From: Dehalococcoidia bacterium
Lineage (GTDB): Bacteria > Chloroflexota > Dehalococcoidia > Lucifugimonadales > UBA3495
Length of the DNA: 44,227 nucleotides
Reading direction: 5' to 3'
Assembly: GCA_002724585.1 (NCBI GenBank)
Contig: PBPE01000033.1
Coordinates: 1 to 44,227, forward strand
This document shows positions 8,385 to 17,437 of the stretch, one piece after another; the stretch's first letter is position 1; each line of letters begins with the position of its first letter. The notes beneath the pieces were generated by a model. It was given only the letters and a program-made list of their open reading frames with translations. It was not told the origin of the DNA and made no database searches. Both the position numbers and the translations under genes were made by a program.

Positions 8385-9764
8385 ATGAAACTTTATAACA
8401 CACTGACAGGCACAGAAGAACAATTCGTCCCAGCCAATGGCATGGACGTTAACATGTATGTCTGCGGTGTAACACCATATTCATCCACTCACGTGGGACA
8501 CGCTCTGAGTTATGTCATATTTGATGTACTTAAGAGATATTTGTCTTATTGCGGATACAATGTAAAACATATTCAAAATTTTACTGATGTAGACGACAAA
8601 ATAATACAAAAGTCCCATGACGAAGGGATTACAGAAGATGAATTGGTCACCAGATATATCGGTGATTTTTTTACAACCATGGATGCTCTTAACGTACAAA
8701 GAGCCGATGAGTACCCTCGTGCCACACAGGAAATACCAAGAATCATCGAGACTATAGAAGGACTAATCGACAAGGGTTTCGCTTATCCAGTTGAAGGAGA
8801 CGTATATTTTAGGGTCACTCAAAGTGGTGACTACGGAAAACTGAGTCATAGAACCCTAGATGGAATGATAGCAGGAGCTCGCATCCAAATTGAGGAAAAT
8901 AAAGAAAATCCAATGGACTTTGCGCTATGGAAAGGTGCAAAAACGGGAGAGCCTTCATGGGAGAGCCCGTGGGGTCCAGGCAGACCAGGATGGCACATTG
9001 AATGTACTACCATGTCGATTGATAATCTGGGAGCCTCTATAGACATTCACGGCGGCGGTCAGGATCTGATATTTCCACACCATGAAAATGAAATCGCCCA
9101 AAGTGAAGCCTATACTGGTGTCAAACCTTTTTCACGATATTGGATCCACAATGGTTTACTGCAATTCGGGCAAGACAAGATGAGTAAATCAATTGGAAAC
9201 CTAGTATCCGTAGAAGAAGCTCTTACTCATTACAGCGCTGATACCCTCCGAGTGTATTTTTTGAGTTCCCATTATAGGAGCCCCTTAACTTACAGCGACG
9301 AGGGCGCACTAGCCATTGAAAGAAGTATCGATAGGTTTCACTACGCACTATCACTACCGCACTCAGATGGCCCGCCACTTGACTACAGCGAATACGAATC
9401 CAGATTCAAACAAGCTATGGAGGATGATATGAACACTCCTCAGGCCATAGCATCATTGTTCGATCTCGCCCGTGAAATCAATCGATCGCAACCCAACGGA
9501 ATAGATGTGACACAAGCCCAAGACACACTTCGAAATCTAGGTGGTATTCTCGGATTGACATTCGCATCTAAACAAGTAAATGATTCAACTGATGTAGGTG
9601 CAGGGGCATTTATACAAATGCTCCTTGATATCAGAAATGAGCTACGCTCGAACAAGCAATATGACTTATCCGATAAGATACGGGACATGCTAGTCGAGAA
9701 TGGGGTGCAAATTGAGGATACGGCAGAGGGCGCCCAGTGGAGTTACACAGTTAGTCGAGATTAA
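8385..9764 (+). CDS. cysS: cysteinyl-tRNA synthetase
   Basis: VCGVTPYSSTHVGHALSYVIFDVLKRYL, GPGRPGWHIECTTMS, DKMSKSIGN. Confidence 0.97.
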   Translation: MKLYNTLTGTEEQFVPANGMDVNMYVCGVTPYSSTHVGHALSYVIFDVLKRYLSYCGYNVKHIQNFTDVDDKIIQKSHDEGITEDELVTRYIGDFFTTMDALNVQRADEYPRATQEIPRIIETIEGLIDKGFAYPVEGDVYFRVTQSGDYGKLSHRTLDGMIAGARIQIEENKENPMDFALWKGAKTGEPSWESPWGPGRPGWHIECTTMSIDNLGASIDIHGGGQDLIFPHHENEIAQSEAYTGVKPFSRYWIHNGLLQFGQDKMSKSIGNLVSVEEALTHYSADTLRVYFLSSHYRSPLTYSDEGALAIERSIDRFHYALSLPHSDGPPLDYSEYESRFKQAMEDDMNTPQAIASLFDLAREINRSQPNGIDVTQAQDTLRNLGGILGLTFASKQVNDSTDVGAGAFIQMLLDIRNELRSNKQYDLSDKIRDMLVENGVQIEDTAEGAQWSYTVSRD

Positions 9765-9875
9765 CACTGTAGCGATACGTCCCTACGGACAAGTTTCCCA
9801 AAGCCTCCAAAATAGACCAGACAAAAGGCTTCACCGCAACAGCTAAGCCATAACAAGTATTAACATTACATCATT

Positions 9876-11264
9876 ATGAATAATAAAACTCTGGTAGATT
9901 CCCTAATAACTATCTTAGGTAAAGATAGGGTATTAACTCAGAATGCAGATCTCGACAGATATTCCACAGATGCCTTAACACCATTTCGTAGCTTTGGCAT
10001 AACTCACCTTTTTGATCAACTCGCCGATGTTGTTGTCATACCACAGACCGTTGATCATATCTTAGAGATTGTAAAGATCGCTAACGAAAGCCACACTCCA
10101 ATCATTCCCTACGGCAGTGGCACAGGTGTCATGGGGGCTGTCATGCCATTAAAATCCGGAATTATCTTAGATACCAGAAATCTAAACTCCATTATCAATA
10201 TTAATACACAAGATCGCACCGCCACGGTTGAGTCGGGATTAATTATTGAAAGCCTAGACATAGAGTTAGAAAAGTACAGTTTTAGTGCGGGTCACGATCC
10301 TTATAGCCATCCGATCGCGACAATAGGTGGTGCAATATCTACAAACGGTGTCGGTTATAAAGCAGGATCGTATGGTTCTATGGGTGAACAGGTGGTATCC
10401 ATTGAGGCAGTCCTGCCGTCAGGAAAATTAATCACTACAAAATCGGTGCCAAAATATTCTTCAGGTCCGAATTTCAATCATTTGTTCATAGGTACAGAAG
10501 GCGTATTTGGAATAATCACTAAGGCTACAATCAAAATATTTCCGATACCCGAGTCAAGAATATTTTCTACTTGGGCATTCAATTCTTTCGAAGATGGATT
10601 TATGGCATGCTCGAAACTACATGCATTAGGAATCCGACCCACCTTGATGGACTTAACTCAAGAAAACGACACAACACTCTTATATCTCCTCCATGAGGGA
10701 TACGTAGAAGGAGTTTATGCACAAAAAACTCGAACTGACTCTATATTGCCAGATTTTGGCGGGCGTAATATCGGGACTACAAAAACAGAAGAGTACTGGA
10801 ATAAACGGCATGATTCTGCCCTAAATTATAAGAAGCAAGCTTTAGCGCAAACGCGAACCGTGAAATGGAACCGATCTTCAAATAGGTTGTTCGACTATCT
10901 TCACATATGCCTGCCGATATCTAAGGTGCTCGAATATAAACAGGAATGTGAAACGATATTAGCCTCTAGTAATTTCAAAGTTGTTGAATACGCTATTTGG
11001 AGCAGACCTGAGATGTTCTCTCTCATGATAGAACCAAAACAATCCCAATCTTCGGCTTCTAAAGAAGAACTATCAGTTATAGTGGAGAAGATACTTCGGC
11101 TAGCGCAGAATTTTGGGGGCATAATGGAATATTGTCATGGGCCAGGAACAAAATTGAACCACTTAGTGCAAGAGGACATGGGAAGCGCTCACGACACGTT
11201 GAAAATTCTCAAGTCGAGTATTGATCCAAACAACATAATGAATCCAAGCAAACTCGGCCTTTAG
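9876..11264 (+). CDS. FAD-binding oxidase (GlcD/lactate dehydrogenase-like)
   Basis: IIPYGSGTGVMGAVMPLKSGIILDTRNLNSI; ATIGGAISTNGVGYKAGSYGSMGEQVV; C-terminal HGPGTKLNHL...IDPNNIMNPSKLGL. Confidence 0.9.
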   Translation: MNNKTLVDSLITILGKDRVLTQNADLDRYSTDALTPFRSFGITHLFDQLADVVVIPQTVDHILEIVKIANESHTPIIPYGSGTGVMGAVMPLKSGIILDTRNLNSIININTQDRTATVESGLIIESLDIELEKYSFSAGHDPYSHPIATIGGAISTNGVGYKAGSYGSMGEQVVSIEAVLPSGKLITTKSVPKYSSGPNFNHLFIGTEGVFGIITKATIKIFPIPESRIFSTWAFNSFEDGFMACSKLHALGIRPTLMDLTQENDTTLLYLLHEGYVEGVYAQKTRTDSILPDFGGRNIGTTKTEEYWNKRHDSALNYKKQALAQTRTVKWNRSSNRLFDYLHICLPISKVLEYKQECETILASSNFKVVEYAIWSRPEMFSLMIEPKQSQSSASKEELSVIVEKILRLAQNFGGIMEYCHGPGTKLNHLVQEDMGSAHDTLKILKSSIDPNNIMNPSKLGL

Positions 11265-11384
11265 ACTTCCTATTGAATTACACTATCCTATCCAAATAAA
11301 CATCTCCACATCTGCAGGCAAATGAAAGCGCACATTGGAATGCTAACATTCTGTGAATTAATAATAATCTAGTATTAATATGGC

Positions 11385-11414
11385 TTGACATGATACATCT
11401 GGTTACAGTATATT
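11385..11414 (+). promoter_or_regulatory. sigma70-type promoter
   Basis: TTGACA-N18-TATATT upstream of the 56-aa ORF. Confidence 0.55.
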
Positions 11415-11515
11415 ATATATAGCAATTATATATCACCTTAAGTATTACATTATCAGATGAACTGAGGTGCGATACTAATTGCGACAAATATTAAGGAGGT
11501 TCAAAGAAACCTACT

Positions 11516-11686
11516 GTGAGTACTTCAGGAGAAGAAACCGATTTAGGAATCCTACCAAAACTCGGGCATCAGATTGCCCTAATATATGACCTGTTATCCG
11601 GTCCACCGATGACCGAGCAGCAGCGAATAAACAGAGCCCTCACTGAGAGCGATACAATACGAAAATGGGAACGGTTTAGCATATAG
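11516..11686 (+). CDS. small hypothetical protein (56 aa)
   Basis: GTG start preceded by AAGGAGG. MSTSGEETDLGILPKLGHQIALIYDLLSGPPMTEQQRINRALTESDTIRKWERFSI. Has an upstream promoter and downstream terminator; absent from the supplied ORF track because of its length. Confidence 0.6.
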   Translation: MSTSGEETDLGILPKLGHQIALIYDLLSGPPMTEQQRINRALTESDTIRKWERFSI

Positions 11687-11690
11687 CAAT

Positions 11691-11730
11691 AAATAAAGAA
11701 GCCCCTGAAAATTCAGGGGCTTCTTTATTT
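11691..11730. terminator. bidirectional intrinsic terminator
   Basis: AAATAAAGAAGCCCCTGAA-AA-TTCAGGGGCTTCTTTATTT, perfect 19-nt arms between convergent genes. Confidence 0.9.
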
Positions 11731-11749
11731 AGCAGACAGCATCTTTTGA

Positions 11750-12709
11750 TTAAAATGGCAATTCTAACCCAACGCCCTGCTCAATAGCTTTTTTGTATAC
11801 CAATTGCGCTGCCGCTATATCTTCCAACCCTATTCCCATGGACTCAAATAACGTAATCGAATCATTGGACGCACGTGCTTTGATTCTCCCACCAACAACA
11901 TCCTGCAGTTCAGCAACCATATTCCACCTAAAACTACCTCTTGCTTCCAACCATAGCAAATCACCACATTCCAGCTTAGCTTGTTCTAGGCTGTCAACTA
12001 CAATTAGGTCAGAGCGTTTCATAGTATCTTCATCTATTTCGCGTCTAAGCCAGTGATTACCGCCAGCGGCATTAACGTGGCACCCAGCAGCTAGGTCTTT
12101 TCCTTCGAAAACTGGATCTCGAGCAGACGTTATAGTAACTACTATGTCAGCATCGGAAACACATTCCTGCGGATTATCAACTGCTTCTACAGTCAATTCT
12201 AATCTCTCGCTCATCTGTGTAGCGAAGTTATTACGTCGTTCTTCACGCCTGCTATAAACTTTTGCATTCTGAATGTTACAGGCACAACAAATCGCCTCAA
12301 GTTGTGTACGTGCTTGAAAACCTGACCCGAATATCGCAACCGTACTCGCCTCTTTCTTAGCCATGTACTTGCTTGCCAATCCTGACGCGGCGCCAGTCCT
12401 GATCTGCCCCAAACGACCTGATTCCATACACGCCAAGAGCTTTCCAGACTCGTAGTCATATAACATTACAATGAATTTACTACCATCAGGTCCGGCAAAA
12501 GACGGATATGCTTTATATCCAAACACCTGATGGGCTTCGTCTGCTGCAGCCATAAAATGGAAAAATCCATTTGGCATGCGCATTCTGGACCGTGGTTTGA
12601 TTTCCACAGAACCCGAGCCAGCATGTTTAAAAGATTCTTCTAGCGCAGTAATGCATTCATCCATAGGTAGCAACTGAGCCACTTCGCGTTCATTCAAAAA
12701 CAGGGCCAT
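11750..12709 (-). CDS. ornithine cyclodeaminase / mu-crystallin family protein
   Basis: GRLGQIRTGAASGLASKYMAKKEASTVAIFGSGFQARTQLEAI; DADIVVTITSARDPVFEG. Confidence 0.9.
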   Translation of the reverse strand: MALFLNEREVAQLLPMDECITALEESFKHAGSGSVEIKPRSRMRMPNGFFHFMAAADEAHQVFGYKAYPSFAGPDGSKFIVMLYDYESGKLLACMESGRLGQIRTGAASGLASKYMAKKEASTVAIFGSGFQARTQLEAICCACNIQNAKVYSRREERRNNFATQMSERLELTVEAVDNPQECVSDADIVVTITSARDPVFEGKDLAAGCHVNAAGGNHWLRREIDEDTMKRSDLIVVDSLEQAKLECGDLLWLEARGSFRWNMVAELQDVVGGRIKARASNDSITLFESMGIGLEDIAAAQLVYKKAIEQGVGLELPF

Positions 12710-12829
12710 TCAATCCTCCATATATCGAGCAAAATTCCGATCAAGTATAGCATTCGACAGACAACTGGAAAATCGCCAGCATTACTGGTTACAATGGATT
12801 TAAATTCATTTTGCTGGAGGCGAAACATT

Positions 12830-13825
12830 ATGGATAAGCCAAAAGTATTAATAACGCGACAATTATTACCAGAAGTGCTAGACCTTATATCTGAATCCAC
12901 TGACATGGAAGTTTGGCCGGACACATACCCTCCCTCAGCAGAGAAACTCAGAGAACTCCTTGCCGATAAAGAAGGAGTCCTGACAACTATCATGGATCGT
13001 ATAGATGCCGAAGCCCTAGACGCCGCTCCTAAGCTTAAGGTCGTTAGTCAATTAGGAGTTGGGGTGGACCATATTGACATCGCAGAAGCAACCAAAAGAA
13101 ATATTTTAGTTGGAAATACTCCAGGAGTATTGGCAAAAGCAACTGCAGACATAGCATTCGCATTGTTAATGTCTGCAGCACGCCGCGTTTCGGAAGGGGA
13201 TCAATGGGTACGAGAGAAGAAATGGGAACTCGCTTTCCACCCGCTCCACTGGCTCGGAGTTGATGTACATAGTACAACGCTGGGGATCGTCGGACTCGGA
13301 GAAACAGGCCTTGAGATGGTAAAGAGGGCTCAAGGGTTTGACATGGAAGTCATCTATTTTTCCAGGACCCGCAAAGAAGATTTAGAAAGCCAGTATGGTA
13401 TCAAGTATGTTAGCTTCGAAGAGCTCCTCCGAACAGCTGATTTCGTATCTCTTCACGTAGCCTATACTCCTGATACTCATTTCCTTGTAGGCAAATCTCA
13501 ATTAGAAATTATGAAAGACACTGCGATTTTAATAAATGCAGCACGAGGCCCTGTAGTAGACCCTGAAGCGCTTTATGAAGCATTAAATAATAGAACCATT
13601 TATGCGGCAGGGCTCGATGTCACATACCCAGAACCAATATTGCCCACAGACCCACTTCTAACATTAAATAACATAGTCATAACGCCACACATGGGAAGTT
13701 CTGCTATTTCAACCCGAAGAAACACGATGTACATGGCAACCCAAAACATGCTGGCAGGATTAAACGGGCAACAGCTTAAAGCTTGTGTGAACCCATCAAT
13801 TTACCCTGAATTGGGGATATCGTAA
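12830..13825 (+). CDS. D-isomer 2-hydroxyacid dehydrogenase (phosphoglycerate/glyoxylate reductase-like)
   Basis: MDKPKVLITRQLLPEVLDLI...LGIVGLGETGLEMVKRAQGFDMEVIYFSR...ILINAARGPVVDPEALYEAL...GLDVTYPEP...VITPHMGSS. CTGGAGG before ATG at 12830. Confidence 0.9.
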   Translation: MDKPKVLITRQLLPEVLDLISESTDMEVWPDTYPPSAEKLRELLADKEGVLTTIMDRIDAEALDAAPKLKVVSQLGVGVDHIDIAEATKRNILVGNTPGVLAKATADIAFALLMSAARRVSEGDQWVREKKWELAFHPLHWLGVDVHSTTLGIVGLGETGLEMVKRAQGFDMEVIYFSRTRKEDLESQYGIKYVSFEELLRTADFVSLHVAYTPDTHFLVGKSQLEIMKDTAILINAARGPVVDPEALYEALNNRTIYAAGLDVTYPEPILPTDPLLTLNNIVITPHMGSSAISTRRNTMYMATQNMLAGLNGQQLKACVNPSIYPELGIS

Positions 13826-13915
13826 TGGCGGAGAGGGCGGGATTCGAACCCGCGAGAGGCTTGCACCCCTACGCGATTTCCAGTCGCGCCCGTTCGTCCA
13901 CTCCGGCACCTCTCC
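13826..13915 (-). tRNA. tRNA-Ser (anticodon GGA), CCA encoded
   Basis: Minus: GGAGAGGTGCCGGAGTGGACGAACGGGCGCGACTGGAAATCGCGTAGGGGTGCAAGCCTCTCGCGGGTTCGAATCCCGCCCTCTCCGCCA; class II variable arm, anticodon loop CTGGAAA. Confidence 0.97.
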
Positions 13916-14071
13916 ACATATCCCAAAGACCACTATAACGAACGTGGGGACACCATTATATTATCAGTATATTCGAGTGTCTATCACACCTTCACATCAC
14001 ACATCACATATTGACTTTATTTATGCCTATCATTAGCATAATTTATATCTAATATTAAGGGAGCCACTGAA

Positions 14072-14965
14072 GTGGGGAAAAAATACCTTGGAATTATCCT
14101 AGTTATACCGTTTTTAATCATTCTTGCGATTTCTTCGATATCATGCGCTAGTGACGACACACCTGTATTAAAAATAGGCGGCATTCCTGATCAAGACGCC
14201 GCCAGGCTAGCAAGAAGATATGAAGATTTCTCCAAGTATTTATCAGATCAGCTCCAAGTCCAAGTGGAATATGTACCTAGCATTAATTATGCAGCAGTAG
14301 TAACAGCGTTTACACAAAACGAATTACAGGTGGCATTCTTTGGGGGCCTTACGGGAGTCCAAGCACGCCTGCAAAACCCTGGAGCCGTCGCTATAGTACA
14401 GAGGGTAAACGACGCTAAGTTCAATTCCATATTTGTAGCTAATCCAGATCTTGAACTAACATCTCTAGAAGATCTGAATACTGCATCAAAAGATCTTACT
14501 ATTACTTTCGGTAGCGAAAGCTCAACATCGGGACATTTATGGCCTCGACATTTTCTCGAGGAAGCTGGAATAGATCCAGCAGTAGCCTTTAAATCAGATC
14601 CTAATTTTTCTGGGTCACACGATCTTACATGGAAATTAGTGGAAGGCGGGTCATTCGACATTGGAGCTCTCAGTGAATCTGTATGGAAAAGAGCTAAGGA
14701 AACCGGCAAAGCAGACCTTTCAAAAGTTGAAGAGTTCTATATAACTCCGGATTACTTTAACTATAACTGGACTGTTCGGCCTGGACTAGACAAGATATAC
14801 GGGCAAGGCTTTACCAACAATATTAGAAAAGCCTTGTTAAATTTGAACATGGAAGAACACTCTGAGATTTTGGAGTTATTCAGTACGGACCAGTTTATCG
14901 AAACTAATAACTCCAATTACACAGCCATACAAGAAGTTGCTGAAAATCTAGGTATCATAAAGTAG
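14072..14965 (+). CDS. phnD: phosphate/phosphonate-type ABC transporter substrate-binding lipoprotein (PhnD-like)
   Basis: Signal with lipobox SSISC; IGGIPDQDAARLARRYEDFSKYLSDQLQVQVEYVPSINYAAVVTAF...FGSESSTSGHLWPRHFL. Confidence 0.85.
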   Translation: MGKKYLGIILVIPFLIILAISSISCASDDTPVLKIGGIPDQDAARLARRYEDFSKYLSDQLQVQVEYVPSINYAAVVTAFTQNELQVAFFGGLTGVQARLQNPGAVAIVQRVNDAKFNSIFVANPDLELTSLEDLNTASKDLTITFGSESSTSGHLWPRHFLEEAGIDPAVAFKSDPNFSGSHDLTWKLVEGGSFDIGALSESVWKRAKETGKADLSKVEEFYITPDYFNYNWTVRPGLDKIYGQGFTNNIRKALLNLNMEEHSEILELFSTDQFIETNNSNYTAIQEVAENLGIIK

Positions 14966-15732
14966 TGATCGAATCGAAAGCGCGTCCAGCAGTATCTTTA
15001 AACTCCGTTCACAAACGCTACGGTACTACTGACGCTCTAATCGATATCAACTTATCCGTCGAACCAGGAGAGGTAGTTGCATTAGTTGGACCGAGCGGCA
15101 GCGGAAAGACTACTCTCCTGAACACCATCTGCGGACTGACAATCCCAGACTCTGGTGAAATTTCTATATCCGGACAATCTCTCACTAACATAAAACACCG
15201 GAAGACACTGGCCACATTAGTTGGAATAGTAAGCCAACAATACGGCCTTATCCCCACCCTGCCTGTCGTTCAGAATGTCCTAGCCGGCAAATTAGGGTCA
15301 TGGACCAACCTCAAATCTGTTCTGTCATTAATATGGCCTCAAGACCGGAAACAAGCATCATCAATCTTATCTTCCTTAGGGCTAGATGAAAAAATAAACG
15401 AACGCACTTCCCATCTTTCTGGAGGTGAACAACAGCGAGTAGCCGTCGCAAGAGTTTTAATTCAATCTCCCGATGTAATTTTGGCGGATGAACCAGTAGC
15501 ATCCTTGGACCCGGCCTTAGCAGAATCTGTCATGGGCCTGTTGTCACGAATCACTCAAGTCGATAACAAAACACTGATTTTAAGCTCACATTCTCCATAT
15601 TTAATACAAACCTACTGCTCAAGGATAATCGGCATCCGTCAAGGAAGAATAATATTTGACATGCCCATATCCGAAATAAACGACGACATATTCCACGATT
15701 TGTACGAAACTAATCAGATTTTACAGAGATGA
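14965..15732 (+). CDS. phnC: phosphonate-type ABC transporter ATP-binding protein
   Basis: Walker A GPSGSGKTTLLN, signature LSGGEQQRVAVARVL, Walker B VILADEPVASLDP; adjacent to phnD-like and permease genes. Confidence 0.9.
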   Translation: MIESKARPAVSLNSVHKRYGTTDALIDINLSVEPGEVVALVGPSGSGKTTLLNTICGLTIPDSGEISISGQSLTNIKHRKTLATLVGIVSQQYGLIPTLPVVQNVLAGKLGSWTNLKSVLSLIWPQDRKQASSILSSLGLDEKINERTSHLSGGEQQRVAVARVLIQSPDVILADEPVASLDPALAESVMGLLSRITQVDNKTLILSSHSPYLIQTYCSRIIGIRQGRIIFDMPISEINDDIFHDLYETNQILQR

Positions 15733-16536
15733 ATTCTGTTAAATATAATCTCTAAAACATATCGAAGCTCCAAGCTACTCACATGCATACTTGTTTTAAT
15801 ATTTGCATGGAGCTTCACGGCTATAGATTGGAGTAACCCGATCTTACACACTGGAGGATGGCAATCATTTATAAAATTCCTATCAGCATTATTCCCACCA
15901 GAATTATCGCCTGCTTTTCTAATACTATGCGTTAAAGCGACCTGGCAAACAATAGTATTTGCAGTGACTGGTATGTCAATCGCTTTTCCTCTAGGCCTTA
16001 TCCTAGGAATAATTGCTTCGGGAAAAATAATCGACGACGATTCTCATTTGAAGGTATGGGTAATAGTGCCCACTAGGTTTTTACTGGCGCTCATGAGATC
16101 TATTCATGAGCTTGTCTGGGCAGTTCTGTTAGTAGCTGCATTAGGTCTCTCCCCGCTTGCAGCGATAGTGGCATTGGCAATTCCGTATGCTGGCATTTTA
16201 GGACGAATATATGCTGAATTATTACAAGACACCCCCTCCCAGCCGATCTTAGCCCTAAAATCCACAGGGGCTTCGCCATTTAAGATCATCTGTTATGGAC
16301 TATTACCATTATCATTACCCGACATGCTTGGGTATACATTTTATCGATTCGAATGCGCTATACGAGCTGCAGCAATATTGAGTTTTATAGGAATACAGGG
16401 CATCGGGTACCAAATACAGTTGTCACTGCATGATCTATTATTTAACCAAGTATGGACACTGCTAATTTTCCTGCTGGTTTTGATAGTGGTAGTAGATTTC
16501 TGGAGCGGTAAACTCCGAAGAAGCCTAACAGAATGA
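15733..16536 (+). CDS. phnE: phosphonate-type ABC transporter permease (PhnE-like); 5' end uncertain
   Basis: Open frame after the phnC stop encodes ..NIISKTYRSSKLLTCILVLIFAWSFTAIDWSN...; PhnE-like TM core and EAA-like loop (ALKSTGASPFKIICYGLLPLSLPDMLGYTFYRFECAIRAAAIL). No ATG/GTG/TTG near the expected N-terminus in this frame. Confidence 0.8.
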   Translation: MLLNIISKTYRSSKLLTCILVLIFAWSFTAIDWSNPILHTGGWQSFIKFLSALFPPELSPAFLILCVKATWQTIVFAVTGMSIAFPLGLILGIIASGKIIDDDSHLKVWVIVPTRFLLALMRSIHELVWAVLLVAALGLSPLAAIVALAIPYAGILGRIYAELLQDTPSQPILALKSTGASPFKIICYGLLPLSLPDMLGYTFYRFECAIRAAAILSFIGIQGIGYQIQLSLHDLLFNQVWTLLIFLLVLIVVVDFWSGKLRRSLTE

Positions 16537-17405
16537 ATTATTTTACAAATAAATTAAGACTTATGATCTATAAAAAGACCCCAATCTCATTCACCCACTT
16601 GTCTTTTATACTGATTTGCGCCATTGCAATTGCAGCTTGGACAACAATATTTATTCAAGGCGATACTGGATTCTTAGACTTATTTATTAGTCAAACATGG
16701 TCAAACGCTTCTCGCTTTGCATCAAACATGGCTGGAGTAAATCACACAGAAACTCCTGCTTTCTTAATTCTAGACAGGTGGATAGATACAGGGATATTAG
16801 CTTATGAAACTCTGTGCATGAGTATTATCGCGATATTTATTTCCGGATTACTTGCTATCACTACTATGCTGCCGGCAGCACGTAATATATCGATAGGACA
16901 AAGCACTTCAGTTTCCGGTACCATATCTTATTACACAGTACGCCTAAGTTATGCGTTTTCTCGCGCGGTACCCGAATTGATATGGGCTCTCATAATAGTA
17001 TTTTTCTTGTCCCCAGGAGTTCTAGCGGGGGCTTTAGCGTTGGCACTACATAACTTTGGAATCATTGGACGTCTCACCGCAGAGACGGTTGAAAACATAG
17101 ATACAAAGCCAATAGACGCTTTAAAATCTAACGGAGCCAGTAACGTCCAAATATTCCTTTATGGAATTCTCCCACAAACTCTCCCTCAGTTCCTGACGTA
17201 CTCCCTTTATAGGTGGGAAGTGATAATAAGGACCACCGTGGTCATTGGATTTGTGGGAGCAGGTGGATTAGGGAAAGAATTCATACTCAGACTAAACTGG
17301 TTCCACTACACAGACGTAAGTTTAATAATTGTGTGGTATATCATGCTAGTGACCGCTGTCGATATAATAAGTTTTTGGCTACGTAAATTGGCAAGATTCG
17401 AATGA
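16533..17405 (+). CDS. phnE: phosphonate-type ABC transporter permease (PhnE-like)
   Basis: DALKSNGASNVQIFLYGILPQTLPQFLTYSLYRWEVIIRTTVVIGFVGAGGLG; ATGA overlap with the upstream permease. Confidence 0.88.
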   Translation: MNYFTNKLRLMIYKKTPISFTHLSFILICAIAIAAWTTIFIQGDTGFLDLFISQTWSNASRFASNMAGVNHTETPAFLILDRWIDTGILAYETLCMSIIAIFISGLLAITTMLPAARNISIGQSTSVSGTISYYTVRLSYAFSRAVPELIWALIIVFFLSPGVLAGALALALHNFGIIGRLTAETVENIDTKPIDALKSNGASNVQIFLYGILPQTLPQFLTYSLYRWEVIIRTTVVIGFVGAGGLGKEFILRLNWFHYTDVSLIIVWYIMLVTAVDIISFWLRKLARFE

Positions 17406-17437
17406 GTAGAATAACAGCTATTTCACTACGCGAACGA

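Noticed and set aside
12694-12993. 99-aa minus-strand ORF
   Set aside because: Overlaps the well-supported 2-hydroxyacid dehydrogenase start region and the ornithine cyclodeaminase promoter; no family resemblance.
14287-14709. 140-aa minus-strand ORF
   Set aside because: Antisense shadow of the PhnD-like CDS.
15730-15732. phnC TGA as a Sec or readthrough codon giving an ATPase-permease fusion
   Set aside because: The ATPase ends at a natural length, no hairpin follows the TGA, and separate PhnC/PhnE polypeptides are the rule.
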